Source of the DNA: Ariolimax columbianus
Taxonomy: Eukaryota > Mollusca > Gastropoda > Stylommatophora > Arionidae
Assembly (NCBI GenBank): GCA_036924085.1
Contig: JAVGWX010000019.1
Coordinates: forward strand, 13,361,696-13,425,695
Direction of reading: 5' to 3'
DNA: 64,000 nucleotides
Part shown: positions 36,795 to 50,417 of the stretch, piece by piece
Layout of the letters: each line of letters starts with the position of its first letter
Position numbering within the stretch: position 1 is the stretch's first letter
The notes under the pieces: model-generated
The model's input: the letters and a program-made list of their open reading frames with translations, nothing else
The model's database searches: none
What the model was told of the DNA's origin: nothing
Position numbers and translations under genes: made by a program

Positions 36795-39545
36795 GGAACG
36801 GTATGTAGAAGAAGAAAAACCAGATGTAATAGGATTAACATAATCTTGGACATATGAGGACATTGCAGATACTGAAATTGAAATAGAGGGATATACAATG
36901 TTAAGGAAAGATAGGATAGTTGGAGACAAGACTAAGGGATGTGGCGTTTTATTATAATGTATTCATTCTGTTAATATAACGTTTAAAGATGGTTTATCAT
37001 GTGGTAACAAAAATGAAAGTGTATGCGGAGAAATAGAAAGTGGGGGTGAAAAAACCAGTGATTGGAGTGTGCTATAGATGTCCATCAAGTCAAACAGAGG
37101 AAGATGAGGAGCTTATTTGTAGCATAGCAAAGGTAAGTGATGGGAAATTATTATTAATGGGGAATTTCAACTTTCCAGAAAAAACATGGGATATGGCAGA
37201 AGCACTTGTAAAGTCAAAACCATTTGTTAAGTGCATAACTGGCAATTTTTTAATTCAACATGTAGAAGCAGCCACTAGAGGATAAAACACACTCGACCTA
37301 GTCTTTACTACAGAGGAAAATATGATTGAAAACGTTACCGTTCGGGAACTGTTTGGCTCAAGTGACTATCAAATCATCCGTTGGGATCTTATTGCAGGGA
37401 AAGAAGTAAAGATAAACACACGAACATACGACTACTCTAAGGCAGATGTTAAGAGGATAAAAGAGACAGCGAACCACATAATCTAGAAAGATTTTGTCGT
37501 AGGAACAGATGTTGAACAGGAGTAGGAGAGTTTTAAAACAGTTCTATAAAAACTAAAAGAGGAATGTGTTACATGTAGGGAGGTAAACCCCAAACGTAAA
37601 AAGTGGATAACTAGATTTGTAGTGAAATGTAGAAGAGCGAAAAATAAAGCATGGCAAAAATACATAGAGGGAGGTAAATCAAAAGAAACATATTTAAAAT
37701 ATTTGGACAAGCAGACCATATCTCAGAAAGCGAATAAATCAGCAAAAATAGACTTCGAAAAATAGTTGCTCAGAGGATCAAGACTGACAGTAAAAGCTTC
37801 TTCTCATATGTTAGAAATAAACAGAGAACGAAAGACAAGGTAGACCATCTCATAGACATTACAGGGAAAATAATAAGTGAGAATAGAGAGGCAGCTAATC
37901 TACTCAATCAGTACTTTGGTACAGTCTACACAAAAGAGGACTGCTCTAAGATCCCAGAGCGTATATATATTTTTAAAGAGGCATGGATACAGCGGGATTA
38001 AGATCTATCTGTATTACAGAGGAAATGGTTTTTAAAAAATTGGAGGGGTTGAAAGAGGATAAAGTCCAGGTCAAGATGATATTCATCCAAAATTGATGTT
38101 TGAAATTAGAGACAAACTAGCATAACTATTGGCTATATTCTGTTCTGAATCACTTACAAAAGGGATTGTTCCACGGGATTTGAAAGATGCAGGAGTGATT
38201 CCTATATTCAAAAAAGGAAAAAAATCAAATCCAGCGAATGATAGACCGGTACGTTTAACGAGCATAGTCTGTAAATTATTAGAGTCAATAATCGAAGAAA
38301 ACATTGTAATACATTTAGACAAATTTAATATAATTAGAAATAGTCAGCATTGGTTTACTAGAGGGAGATCATGCTTAACAAATCTATTAGAATTCTAGGA
38401 GGAGGTTACTAAAATAATAGATAAAGGGGAGCCAGTGGACGTTATTTATCTAGATTTTGCAAAGGCCTTTGATAGAGTACCTCATCAAAGATTATTTCGA
38501 AAGTTAAAATCACATGGGAAAGGTGAGAAAGTTGCCAAATAGATTGAACATTGGTTAACGGGAAGAAGACAGAGGGTGGGCATAAATAAGGAGTACTCTG
38601 AGTGGTGTGAAGTGAAAAGTGGAGTGCCACAGGGCTCGGTTTTGGGACCAATTTTGTTCTTCATATATATAAATGATTTGGACATTGATATGAGATCCAT
38701 GATTGCAAAATTTGCTGATGACACAAAACTGTGCAGTAGTGTCTCATCTAAAGCGGAAGTGGATATATTGAGGTCAGATTTAGATAAAATTCGAGAATGG
38801 TCTGTAAGCTGACAAATGGAGTTTAATGTAGACAAATGTACAGTCATCCACATGGGTAGATCCAATATGGAACATAATTACAGAATGGGAGAGAACACTA
38901 TTATAAAGATAGCTAAGGAAAGGGACCTAATGGTTATAATAGATCATACAGGAAAGGTGAGTGAGCATGTTAAGGTAGCAGTGAAAAAGACGAATGCAAT
39001 GTTAGGTACGACAAAAAGAAATATTAAACATAGGAGCAAGGAAGTGATAGTCAAAGTGTATAAAGGTTTAGTTAGACCTAGATTGGAGTACTGTTTACAG
39101 GTGTGGAGTCCTTATCATAGAGTGGATATAAACATGCTGAAAAGAAAACAAAAAAGTGCGACAAAGATGATAGTGGGATTCCAGAATTACAGTTATGAGG
39201 AAAGACTCAGAAAAACCGGCCTACAGTGTCTAGAAGAGAGAAGAATTCGTGGTGAGTAAATACAGGCTTATAAGATGATCAGAGGAATGGATAAATGAGA
39301 CTATAACAAGTTTTTTTTAAATACAGCCACCCACAATAACAAGAGGCCATAGCTACACGCTGAATAAAGAGAGCTCCAGATTAGATATAAGAAATAGTTT
39401 TTTAGTCAGAGAGTGGTGTCTGCTTGGAATGCATTGCCAGAGGAGGTAGTTGAGGCAGGGACAGTTAATGCATTTAAGAATAAACTGGATGCGCATAGCT
39501 TTTAGAGAAAGGTGATGTAAATATAACTGGTTGTATATAGACTCT
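36795..39545 (+). mobile_element. CR1-like LINE, nearly complete ORF2 remains
   Basis: Endonuclease at 36800-37350: EEEKPDVIGLT, WTYEDIADTEIEIEGYTMLR, GVCYRCPSS, LLLMGNFNFPEKTW. Reverse transcriptase at 38130-38800: LDFAKAFDRVPHQRLF, KSGVPQGSVLGPILFFIYIN, and an intact catalytic box KFADDTKL at about 38708. The 3' part has TGLQCLEERRIRG and WNALPEEVVEAGTVNAFKNK. Many stops and frameshifts, so inactive. No RNase H. It occupies the intron between A4 and B4. Confidence 0.85.
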
Positions 39546-39744
39546 ACAGGTTCTTCTAAACCAGTATAAAGACATTAAGTTAAGTTAATTTAATAATTGA
39601 AGAATTTTGATGTGACTTCATTACAATAACAATTAAAACAATCTGTCGTATTTTACCATTAGTAAAGAGTGCGTGTAAAAGTACGTACAACTTTAAATCA
39701 GATTTCAAGACAAAAACTGGCAAAAACTTTTGCGACGATGTGAC

Positions 39745-41208
39745 GATTGAATAGTATTCGAGAAACCGAATGAAAGCCAGAGAAAGAATGGCAATCATGA
39801 GGAAACTTGCTGGCACAAGCTGGGGAGCAGACGAAGGCATACTAAAGAAACTGTACACTGGAAGAGTGAGACCAGTTCTCGAGTATGGCATTGCGGCATG
39901 GACAACAGCAGCAAAGGCGAACTTCGATAAAGTTAGCAAACTTCAAAACCAAGCCATGAGAATTATAACAGGTGGCATGAAGTCAACGCCAATTGTAGAA
40001 CTTGAAAAGATTACAAAACTGCAATCCATGACCGATAGAAGAGACTGCAGAGCCCAGCTGCAGTCAGAAAAACTCCGAAGACTGACCGACCATCCAATGC
40101 ACCAGAGACTAAACAATTTGGGAAATGGGAAACTAAAGCGGAGAAACTTTGCAGAAATAGCCAAAGCAAAGATGCACGAAGATCCCATAAACGCACTAAC
40201 AACACCAAAACCCATCACTACTGTACGAAAACCTACCTAGAGGCAGGATATATTTCCAGAGGTGGTAGAAAATATACCAGGTATTGCAAACAAAAATTGC
40301 CAGACTGAAAAAGAAAGGAGAGATACTACCCTAAGCTTCATAACGAAAAGCTACCCAAGCATGGACTGGACCCATGCATACACCGACGGTTCTGTAACAA
40401 ATACTACACAGAACGGAGGGGCAGGAGCATTCCTGAACCTACCAAATGGCAGAAAAATAACACTGTCATTCGCTACTGGTAAGTACACAAGCAATTTCAG
40501 AGCGGAGGCAGAGGCACTGAGGGCGGCAGTGGAAGAAATGGTGACACACAGTGAAAATGAAAGCCATATAGTCCTGCTTACAGATGCTCTCGCGCTAAAA
40601 CAGCGCTAAAAAGCCAGAAAAACACTGAGCTTAATGACTTAAGAGCAGCACTCTGCAAACTGTGCCAGCAGTCCGCATCAAAAAGGGTGGTGGTACAGTG
40701 GGTCCCATCACATTGCAACATCAAAGGCAACGAGGAGGCAGACAGACTGGCAAAAGAAGGTGCAAGACTACCACAAACAGATACTAATATGACGTACGAA
40801 GAGTCAAAACGGCTTATCAAAGCCAGGTACATGACCAAATGGGAAACCGAACATACTGGTTACACCAAAAACGATGCCTATTACCAGTTGAACAGAAGAG
40901 AGCAGGTCGTTGTCTTCAGACTTCGCACTGGCCACAATAGACTGAGGTACCACCTATTCAACAAATTGAAGATAGGAGGTACCGACGAATGCCCGTGCGG
41001 TACTGTCAAAATGACCGCTGAACATCTGCTGCAGAACTGCCCGACATACGATGATCAGAGAGAGCAGATGTGGCCATCGCCAGTGGAACTGCAAGACAAG
41101 CTCTATGGCAGTGGCGACAGCCTCAGGATGACCGCCGCTTTTTTCGAAAAAATAATGGTTACTGTCTGACTGCGTACGCAGAAGAAGAAGAAGAAGAATA
41201 GTATGAAA
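39745..41208 (+). mobile_element. I/Nimb-like LINE, 5'-truncated copy
   Basis: Starts abruptly inside the polymerase C-terminal region (RERMAIMRKLAGTSWGADEG) and continues through RNase H: AYTDGSVTNTTQNGG, EAEALRAAVEEM, VPSHCNIKGNEEADRLAKEG. It then runs into a terminal CPCGTVKMTAEHLLQNCPTY (zinc-knuckle-like CxC...H...C) region and a (GAA)n tail at 41180-41198. There is a frameshift at about 40595. Very close to the copy at 54.6-56.3 kb. Confidence 0.85.
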
Positions 41209-41254
41209 GAAATAGAAATTCACAAACTTAAAGACACCTAGAAACAAAAAAAAA

Positions 41255-41570
41255 AGAAATGCCTGCTCAGACTGCTTGGGGTAAGAAAAATAGATATAAT
41301 AAAAAACGGAGATATTAAACCCGTATGTTTAAAACAACAGTGCTAGACCTCATGAAGAGACTACACACCAAAAAGTTAGGTCACGTGACACGTCAAACAT
41401 CATATAGCATCCATCAGAAAGGTTTGGTATTAAGATCTAATGGAGAAAAAGCCAAGAGCCGGCAAGCAAAAGATGAATAGCAGAAATAACAGAATCAACG
41501 AAAGTCCCCATAAACGTTGCACGTTAGAGGAGGTAGTCTAACGTCTGGTCAGGCAAAATCTACTGATCAG
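41255..41570 (+). mobile_element. LINE 3'-end remnant (A4 cassette copy)
   Basis: Paralogue of 28290-28610 in the same relative position to exon and (CA)n tract, with extra frameshifts. Confidence 0.65.
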
Positions 41571-41584
41571 ACATGTTAGTAAGG

Positions 41585-41880
41585 GTCAGACAAATCATAC
41601 TGGTCAAGACATTCACCTCGGTTTGCTAGTAGCCGTTCCTGGAAACGGGATGTTTCCATCGCAGTCTGGCTAACGAGGTGAGGGATGCACGTGATCAGCA
41701 AAGTAGTGAGAGACAAGCAGAAGAAGCTAAGTACTTCACTACCGCCTGGGGGACTGCGGTTCACCTTCATCAGTACGCAATGGATGTGAGGAAAGCTATT
41801 GCAACCCGCCAATTAACGTCATTTACAGGGGACACCAAAGAGTAACCTACTCATTGTGTGCATTCTCAAAAAACGCAAAC
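41585..41880 (+). repeat. Dispersed repeat R1, full-length copy
   Basis: Matches 23.17-23.475 kb throughout. The A3 counterpart at 28.62-28.72 kb lacks about 190 bp of its middle. Confidence 0.7.
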
Positions 41881-42013
41881 AGCAACGTTGTATGTACTAG
41901 GGTTCGGGTCAAGAAACCTCTTCATAACCTGAGGATGGAAGGCACAAACCAGACAAAAAAGCGAAAAGACGAAGAAAATAAGACTCCTGGACGCACAGCT
42001 TACATGTTCATAG

Positions 42014-42123
42014 CGTGCGAACACACACACACACACACACACACACACGAACACATACACACACACACGCACACATACACACACACACACACACACGCAC
42101 ACATACACACACACACACACACG

Positions 42124-42157
<34 letters not shown>
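42014..42157. repeat. (CA)n microsatellite
   Basis: About 144 bp of CA with CG and TA interruptions. Counterpart of 28.83-28.93 kb. Open frames here are artefacts. Confidence 0.95.
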
Positions 42158-42221
42158 AATGCACGTCAAGAAACAAATGCGAGACTTTACTTACAAACAT
42201 TAGAGAAAGATGTAATCCTAC

Positions 42222-42427
42222 CTTGTAACTAGAATTTCCACCTGTTACTCCATATACAGCAACATTAGTGTAATCTTTATCTTTTGGCAACTTTCTAGCA
42301 ATACGCAAACTGTCTGTGGCACGGAAATCCATTTCTGTGATCTGGAAACTATTTGCCTCACAGATGACAGAAAAATTATCGTGTTCTGATATTTCATTTT
42401 TGGTAACGATTGGTTGCAGACAACTCA
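42222..42427 (-). CDS. Ig-domain exon A4 (N-terminal half)
   Basis: 206 nt between acceptor TCTCCCCAG and donor AAG|GTAGGAT, entering in phase 1 and leaving in phase 0. It codes SCLQPIVTKN, an acidic NEISEHD turn, NFSVICEAN and LRIARKLPKD, and ends NSSYK. There are two sequons, NFS and NSS. It is nearly identical to A3; I count about five residue differences, four of them clustered just after VICEAN, including R to S in that motif. The near-identity continues into the intron, including a (CA)n tract just past the donor and a LINE remnant beyond it. The pair is the youngest duplication in the array. Confidence 0.88.
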
Positions 42428-42681
42428 CTGGGGAGACCAATAAAACAACTGAATGGTAATGGTTACATGGGTCACTCACTATTATGAGATAATTGATACG
42501 TGCATATTTTTAAAAACGTATACTTTTCTTTCCATTGTCAAGTTGTTTTAAAATGGTTTTTTAGTTATGTAATCATATTTACAAATGCAAATATCACGTT
42601 CTTTGCAGAACATCACTTCTTATAACAGTCAACCTGTTATATATTTGTTGGCAGGTATGCAGAACGATATGTTCTCATTAC

Positions 42682-45600
42682 GATATGATTGGGACCTGGG
42701 GCTCGCGTCTCAGCCCGACCCGGTCGAGCCGCAGAAAGAGGTCTCTGCCGTCCCGCCGATCAAAGCGTGCAGGGAGCTACTCGATATTCACCCCATAAGG
42801 CGTTGAGGTGTGAAACCACTAGTAGAAGACTTAGTTCTCGGTCAGGGTGTCGTAATCAGTAGAGCAGCCACCTCACTGCGAACTGTTGAGACTCAGCCCT
42901 TGATTATGAGATATGTCCGCACACCAGGCGAACAACATCTCCGTACCATGACCAGGCTTGTTCCCTGGTTATTGTGACAACCTCCCAGGTGGCGGGGAAT
43001 GCTAGTCGTACCATCACTGCAGAAGAGCCGAGAAATTAAAAAGAGCAAGAAGATACCCCACTCACATACATATGCTATTTTTCTGGCAGGACGTGCCGAT
43101 TCTGGGACACAGACACACTGGACTGCCTCTCTTCCGGGATACTTGAAAAACTAGTACATACAGTCCATCATATCATATCATCACCACACCCTTTAGACAC
43201 GAGTGGTGAAGACTCGATAGTCCTGCAAGAATACTTCCCTAAGAGAGACAACTCTGACCACAAACAACTACTGCCTTGCAGATATGATGGGGACAGCCAA
43301 AGGCTAAGGAGGGCATCCCGACAGAAACGCCTGTTGAAATCGGATGCACTGGGCCACAGGCTTAACGAAACAGTGCAACGTATATCGCTGTATGAGGACG
43401 TCACAACCTAACAGAAAAAAGTATGGTGCTCATCCTGTGGAGTCCCGCCAGGCAGCGAGAGTGCCGGGCCCCACATCTCAAAGGGGCCCACCCAATGCTA
43501 CTGGTGGTCACCCACCCATGTGCTGTTGAGTCAATGCACAAGGTGATGGGGCAAAAACTATTGACCAAAAACACAAGACCCTCAGAATACTACAGTGGAA
43601 TGCGGAGAGAGTCATTAACAAAAAGATTTCACTAACACATCACCTGCATGAAATCAAGACTGACGTTGCATGGTTCCAGGAAACGCACCTCAACAACAAC
43701 CACAGATTCTCAATCAGAGGATACCAGACATTCCGACTTGATAGAGAAGGTCATAAAGGAAGGTTCATAATACTAACACGTAACTGCATACCGAGTAGCG
43801 CGGTAGCTATTAATCACACTGGACAAGCCGAAATTGTAGGAGTCGACATAATGACACAAGAAACGCGGATCTGCATCTTCAACCTGTATGGCCCACCCAA
43901 CAAAGACCTGTCGCTCTCGAGTATGAAAATCAAGGACTCCAGCTGCCTAGTGGTTGGAGACTTCAACAGCCACTCGGAGAGATGGGGAAATTCGGACACA
44001 GACAACAGAGGTGATGAAGTGGAAGACTGGGAGATAGACACAAATCTCTATCTTATATTTAGGCCAGAGGACAACCCTAGTTTCTAATCTAGAACATGGC
44101 ATACCACCTCCACTTCAGACTTGGCTTTTTTCCACGGGGGATATTCACCACAAAATAGACCGCCAGGTGCTCAACCAATTCGCAGGTAGCGACCACAGGC
44201 CAATTAGGCTAGAAATTGATATGGAAGTAGGCCCCCGGGAAATAAAACCGCTCCCACGCTGGAACAATAAACGAGCCGACTGGGACAGATTTGCAATGCT
44301 GACGGATGGACTGTGTGAAACCATCAACACACGAAATAACAATATGAAACCGATGGTGGAAAGCCTAAGCAAAAGAATACTGCAAGCAGCCACCGAAACC
44401 ATCCCAAAAGGGGCAAGGAAAAACTACAAGCCATATTGGAATGATGAGCTGCAGAAAGCGGAGGATGAAGTCTCAAATGCTAGGAACATGGCAGAGAGAG
44501 AGCAATCTATGGAGGCAAATATCGCCCTCAAGGCCATCACGGCGAAATACAAAAGAACACTAAACCAAATAACAAGAGACAGCTGGAAAAAACTAAACAG
44601 AAAACCTCAATTTAGATAAAGAAGGGAACAAACTATGGAATTTAGTCAGAGCCATGAATGACGAAATACCATCAAATAAAGAAATTACCATCAAGCAGGG
44701 TGATAACATGCTTACTGAAGAGAAAAAAACAGCAAACGCTTTTATAGAACATTATGCCAGAGCTACCACATTGATGTCCCTACAGACAGGCATACAGACA
44801 TAACAAAAAACAAAAGAGGCACGATAACATCAAGATTGCACCAGAGGAGCACATGATGGCAAAACTAACCATGAATGAAATGAATGAGGTCATGAGAACT
44901 TTAAAGAAAAAGAAATTGCCCGGAAAGATGGGGTAACAAATGAAATGCTGATGGGGTTAGGCCAAACAGCAAAAAGGAAGTTACTGTCATTCCTGAACCA
45001 AAGCTGGAAAAGGGAAATTGTACCGCAGGCATGGAAAAATGCTGTACTTACACCAGTACCAAAGAAAGAAAAAGATAGAACAGATTCAAATGGATACAGG
45101 TCTATCAGTCTACTGAGCTGTGTAGGTAAACTTATGGAGCGTATGATAAACACCAGATTGATGTGGCGCCTGGAAGCAAAACATATACTAATTCCACAGC
45201 AAGCAGGATATAGTCAGCCTAAATCCACTGAGGACGAGATCACTCTCATAGCACAGGAAATAGAGGATGCTTATCAAGAGAAAAAGCATACAGTAGCGGT
45301 GTGGGTGGATCTAGAAAAGGCATTAAACAAGGTGTGGAAAGAAGGACTTAAAGTCAAGCTACGAAGAAGTGAAGCATCTGGAAATATGTACAGATGGATC
45401 AGCCACTACCTCGAAAACAGAATAGCCAGAGTCCAAGTACAAAGGCAGATGAGCAAAAAGGTGACACTTGAGCAGGGAGTACAAAAAGGGGGAGTACTGT
45501 TACCCACACTCTTCCTAGTGAATATAAATAACAAAACAGAGAATATACCAAGTAGAGTCCATAGTTCAATGTTTGCAGACAATTTGGCTATGTGGACCTC

Positions 45601-47032
45601 TGAAAAGAATCTCACCATAGCAAGTAATCGGATGCAGCAGGCCCTAACATAGCTGGAGGAGTGGGCGAACTCATGGCTGATCAAAATAAACGAGAAAAAA
45701 AACGACATGTACGATATTCTCGCTATCAAACCAACACCAAATTAATTCTTAACGGCAAATACCTGCAGCCAAACGACAACCCAAACTACCTGGGAGTAAC
45801 ATTTGATCGGCGAATGACATGGAAAAGTCAGATCGAGAGAAACCGAATGAGAGCCAGACAAAGAATGGCAATCATGAGGAGACTTGCTGGCACAAGCTGG
45901 GGAGCAGACGAAAGTATACTAAAGAAATTGTACACTGGTAGAGTGAGACCAGTTCTCGAGTATGGCATTGCGGCATGGACAACAGCAGCAAAGGCGAACT
46001 TTGATAAAATTAACAAACTTCAAAACCAAGCCATGAGAGTTATAACAGGGGGCACGAAGTCAACGCCAATTGTAGAACTTGAAAAGATTACAAACCTGCA
46101 ATCCATGACCGACAGAAGAGAATGAAGAGCCCAGCAGCAAGCACAGAAACTAAATAGACTGACAGACCATCCAGAGACTAAATAGATTTGGGAAAGGGAA
46201 ACTAAAGCGGAGAAACTTTGCAGAAATAGCCAAAGCAAAGATGAGCGAAGACCCTATGAACACCATAAGAACACCAAAGCACATCCCTACTGTACGCAAA
46301 CCCACATGGAAGCAGCATATCACTCCGGAGATGGTAGAAAATATACCAGGTATTGGAAACAAGAACAGCCAGACTGAAAAAAAAAGAAGAGACATAAACC
46401 TGAGGTACATAGCGGAAAAGTACCCAAGCATGGACTGGACTCATGCATACACCGACGGTTCTGTACCAAACACAACACAGAATGGAGGGGGAGGGGTATT
46501 TCTGAGCCTAACAAATGGTAGAAAAATAACACTGTCAGTGGTAACTGGAAAATTCTCTAGCAATTTGATAGCGGAGGCAGAGGCATTGAAGGCTGCAGTA
46601 AAATCAATGCTGACAGACGAAAGCAATGAAAGAGACATATTCATGTTTATAGATGCCCTGGCCAATGTTACAGATCTAAAAAGTCAGAAAAAATACTGTA
46701 CTTAATGATTTAAGAGCAGTACTCTTTCAACTATGCCAGCAGTCCGCACCAAAAAGTGTAGTGGTACAGTGGATTCCATCACACTGTAACATCCAAGTGA
46801 ACAAGGAGGCAGGCAGACTGGTAAAAGAAGGTGCAAGACTACCATAACCAGATTCTAGTGTGACCTACGAAGAGTCCAAAAGGTTTATTAGGGCCAGATA
46901 CATGGCCAATTCTAGACAAGCTCTATGGCAGTTTTGACAGCCTCAGGATGACCGCTGCTTTCTTCGAACAAATTCAAGTTGACGTCTGACAGCCTGCGAA
47001 GAAGATGAAGAAGAAGAAGTAGTAGAAGGACA
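42682..47032 (+). mobile_element. I/Nimb-like LINE, longest copy
   Basis: The A3 and A4 introns match up to about 42680 and then part, which places the 5' end. A GC-richer 5' region is followed by an endonuclease (43540-44080: LQWNAERVINK, QETHLNNNH, GVDIMTQET, VVGDFNSHSERWGNSDTDNR). The RT is at 44940-45650 (KSTEDEITLIAQEIEDAYQE, VWVDLEKALNKV, VQKGGVLLPTLFLVNI). RNase H is at 46430-46700 (AYTDGSVPN). The RT catalytic box reads FADN instead of FADD (about 45574), a missing active-site Asp. About 250 bp are deleted near 46915. The tail is GAAGATGAAGAAGAAGAAG. Inactive. Confidence 0.88.
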
Positions 47033-48225
47033 ATCAATTACATTTATAATACAAAAACATAACGATATGTCACTTTATTGGAAGCAAGATACGCTATCCG
47101 TGGTAAACAATAAATATATGCCAAAATTTTTACATGAACACGGATATATGTGATATTTCAGACGTCCTTTTCATTCAATATCTAGAAAGATGTCATGACT
47201 TAGTCCGAGGTTATTTGTGTATCTATAAATAATGTTGATCTTATATCCTCTCATCTGAGTCATACCAGGTTGAAAAAACGATAAAAAAATATACAGGTAA
47301 TAGCTCAGTGAGTGCACCAGGAGAACAGATCAAACGATACCTATGTGAAGATCACAAATCTATTGTCAGGAACAAACTGCGAACGAATACAGCACACAAA
47401 TCGCAGCTTAGAAGCTAGACAGGATGTAAAACGAGCGGTTTAAGTTAACCGTCGACAGTGTGAGAAGATACCGCGTGCAGGGCATAAAATATGGTGGACT
47501 AATCAAGAAATAATTTGATTGCACATTTACAAAAAATGGATGAAACATTAACAAATCACACAAAAACCTTGAAAAAAAAATTATTTTTTTTTTAAATTTA
47601 AAAAATCTGGAAACATTTGTCTGCCAATACATATTCACTGTGTCTGAGGATAATTTTTCTACTTTGCAAACCATTGGAAGTGATTCCTGTTCTGCCATTG
47701 TAGAAGTAGAATCCATGTATCTTAATATGTTCGCTTGAATTCCACATTCCACATGGTTGTGCAGCCCGGCGTCGTTCCCACCTGGTCAAAGACCTGCCTG
47801 AAGACGATCCATAAAGCTCAGACTTTTTTCTTCTCTTGTAAAGCCTCTTCGACTACCTGCGACAAGCAAATAACTTAGTCTGATATATTGTACCATTTTT
47901 TTAATCCAACTTGTTCTTGGACCATAGTGCACTTGGACGCTAAATATAGGCTTACCATATGTTCCGGTTTTAAGGTATGGTCACTCCTGGCTAGTTTTTC
48001 ATTATTCTCCGGTTCATGTTAGAGATACAAATTTAAAAAGTTCAAAATATACACGAAGTTAAAACAGTGCAGCCTTGGAAGATGGCAAACGAAAAGCCGA
48101 CTTTAACACTGGGCGTCATCGCACGTCTGTTGATCAGACGAAGTGCATGCTCAATCTTAGTTGATCTATGTCAGTATTAGTAGGTCATTTACTCGAGTCG
48201 GTGTTTGTTTAATTTAACACCCAAA
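47033..48225. other. Intron, nothing recognised
   Basis: AT-rich; short open frames only. Confidence 0.5.
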
Positions 48226-48227
48226 AT

Positions 48228-48430
48228 GCCAAAAATAAACTGTGTATTTACGGATGAATTAAGAAAGGAATATGCGTTTTTGAAAAAATTGTGAGTCGTC
48301 ATGTTGACATAGGGAAATGTGAAGAGTTTTCTTCAGAATTATCGGTGGCTCGTTGTGGGGGTTTGAACATCAGAAATAAACTGAAATGTGCGAGACATAA
48401 GGCTAGTCTAGCAGCGGCAAGCACCTAAAT
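48228..48430 (+). pseudogene. BED-finger/hAT-like protein relic
   Basis: Reads MPKINCVFTDELRKEYAFLK from 48228 and, after a frameshift, KLKCARHKASLAAAST before a stop. This pattern (FT-E-L-+EY-FLKK ... H-+-+KH+ ... AAAS) resembles the N-terminal zinc-finger region of transposon-derived proteins. One half of the expected cysteine pair is lost. Short and degraded. Confidence 0.45.
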
Positions 48431-50415
48431 AATATTTTAAGATTTTTAATGTGGTATCCATGTGATAACGAATTTTAAATAATAAAGAATGTTTAAAGAA
48501 AGTTCACGCAAATGATACATATTAAGAACTTGTTTAAGTAATATTCCGTTGAATGTAGTTACAAATTATCACTATTTTATTGGGTTTTTTTTTTAACTAA
48601 TCCATTCTTTAGCCCTTCTGAAATCGTGTAGAAAATGCTCACTTTCTGTTCCGAACAAACTCTTGAAATTGTCCCGGTTTAAAGAAAAAAATATTATAGT
48701 AAGTCTATTTAAATAAAATTGATCTTGTGTTTAACTCTTTTTTTGGATACTGATTGGCGGTATTTTGTTGCTTTAGTCTTCCATCTCCCTTTCTTTAACA
48801 TGGATAGTGTCATTGCCTCTCTCCATACTTAACTGTTTCCTGTCTAGAAGAGTTTTGATAGCGCAATCAGTTTTGTCTTAGCTGCTTGGCTGAGATGGAT
48901 ATGAATGTCGTTGTTTTTAAAAAAAATTCAGCAAATGAGTTACTTGTTTTTCCGAAACTTGGAACAAGTGTTTTCTTAGTATTCCTTATCTTTATTTTTT
49001 TCTTTTTCATCGTTTTAAAATAAACGTTTTGTTACGTTGCATAGCAGTTTATATGGAGGCTGATGTATCTCTTGACTTCTGCTTGACGTTTTTGGTAGCA
49101 GGTGCCACTTCGTTCTTCGATCATTGACTCTCAGTCTGGTTACACGTGTACAGTCGGTATTAATGGTGCAACTTAGAGCGGAAATATGGTCTTGACCGTC
49201 TTTGGCTCTCTGAACTTGACAGAAGCAGCCATATTTCAGTCGATGGGTTGTGTCAACTCATTCCCTGATGCGACTCCTAGAATAGGGATTAAAAAAAGAA
49301 ATAAACATCTGTTTTTGCATGTTCACATATCTTGCTTGGTCTATCCTTTTTAGCCTTTAATATTGATCAGATTTCATTCTGAATTGTATCTTCTAACAAA
49401 CATATCAGCTGTTGTCTGTCCTTAGAGATTTCGAACAATTGCCACACTGTAATCCCAGTCTAGCGAGCCAGCTTACTGTCGCATAGGTTACACGCTCGAC
49501 AATCGTGGCTATTAGCACAATCTATTCTAGCTACGCACTTCCTATAAACATTTACAGGGTTAAAGCCATATGACGAATGAAATAAAACGTATTACATACA
49601 TCAGAAAGACTGGACACTCTCGTGATCTTCTCACACGGAAAGAACAAGAATATTAAAGTGAAACTGTTAAATACACGAGATATATTTCAGTTTAGTAAAT
49701 GTACGCTATATCGTAATTAATGTAAATCGGTCAAACTTTAAGATATCAACCTAAAAATCTAGAGGACCTATCGCTTAGAAAGTTGTCTCCAGAATTATAC
49801 GTCATGACGCATACTTCTTTGCCTTCCGACCATATACAAGCTTAGAAACTTTGTTGCTATCAGATTGCAGATACAGATCAGATGAAAGAAGTGGTTTTGA
49901 CGGGTAATGACAGCTTTCATGAATGGTATGACACATTTTTATTTTCAGAAATATGAAAATGATTCAAGTTGTGGTGCACCGGAGCTACATTGTTATATGA
50001 TAGAGAAATCACATGTCCATACTTTACTTTTCTTAAACAAGCAACATATATTTTGCTGCGTAGGTGACACTATAAAGGTACATAGAAACGGTTTGACTAA
50101 AAACAATGTTCACATTTCTGTGTACGAGTTATTAGATCCCTGGAGAATGTGACACGAGAAACAATTGCTAGACAATGAAATCGATATTTACATAAGGGTA
50201 GCATAGAGTACGAGTAAATGGTGGGATATGCCGACCAAATGGTATGCATTAAAAGCTTCTGAAAGACTATGTTATGTGTATTCCGAGAACCAACACAAAT
50301 TTAGAGTAGCGACTGCACAGTCATGTGTCCTTTATTCCTCAGCTCTAAAAACCGTTCCAGTGACCGTACGATGAAAATTCAAGCTTTAATGCCAAAGCGT
50401 GAATTATTTTTATTT
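48431..50415. other. Intron below B5; partly duplicated
   Basis: 48.43-49.5 kb shows nothing I recognise. 49530-50400 matches the flanks below B1 to B4 in patches (ACTTCCTATAAACATTTACA, TTAGAGTAGCGACTGCA). Confidence 0.55.
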
Positions 50416-50417
50416 TG

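Noticed and set aside
42000..42228. Long open frames over the (CA)n tract joined to exon A4
   Set aside because: The frame runs past the A4 donor into intron microsatellite; homology to other A exons stops exactly at the GT.
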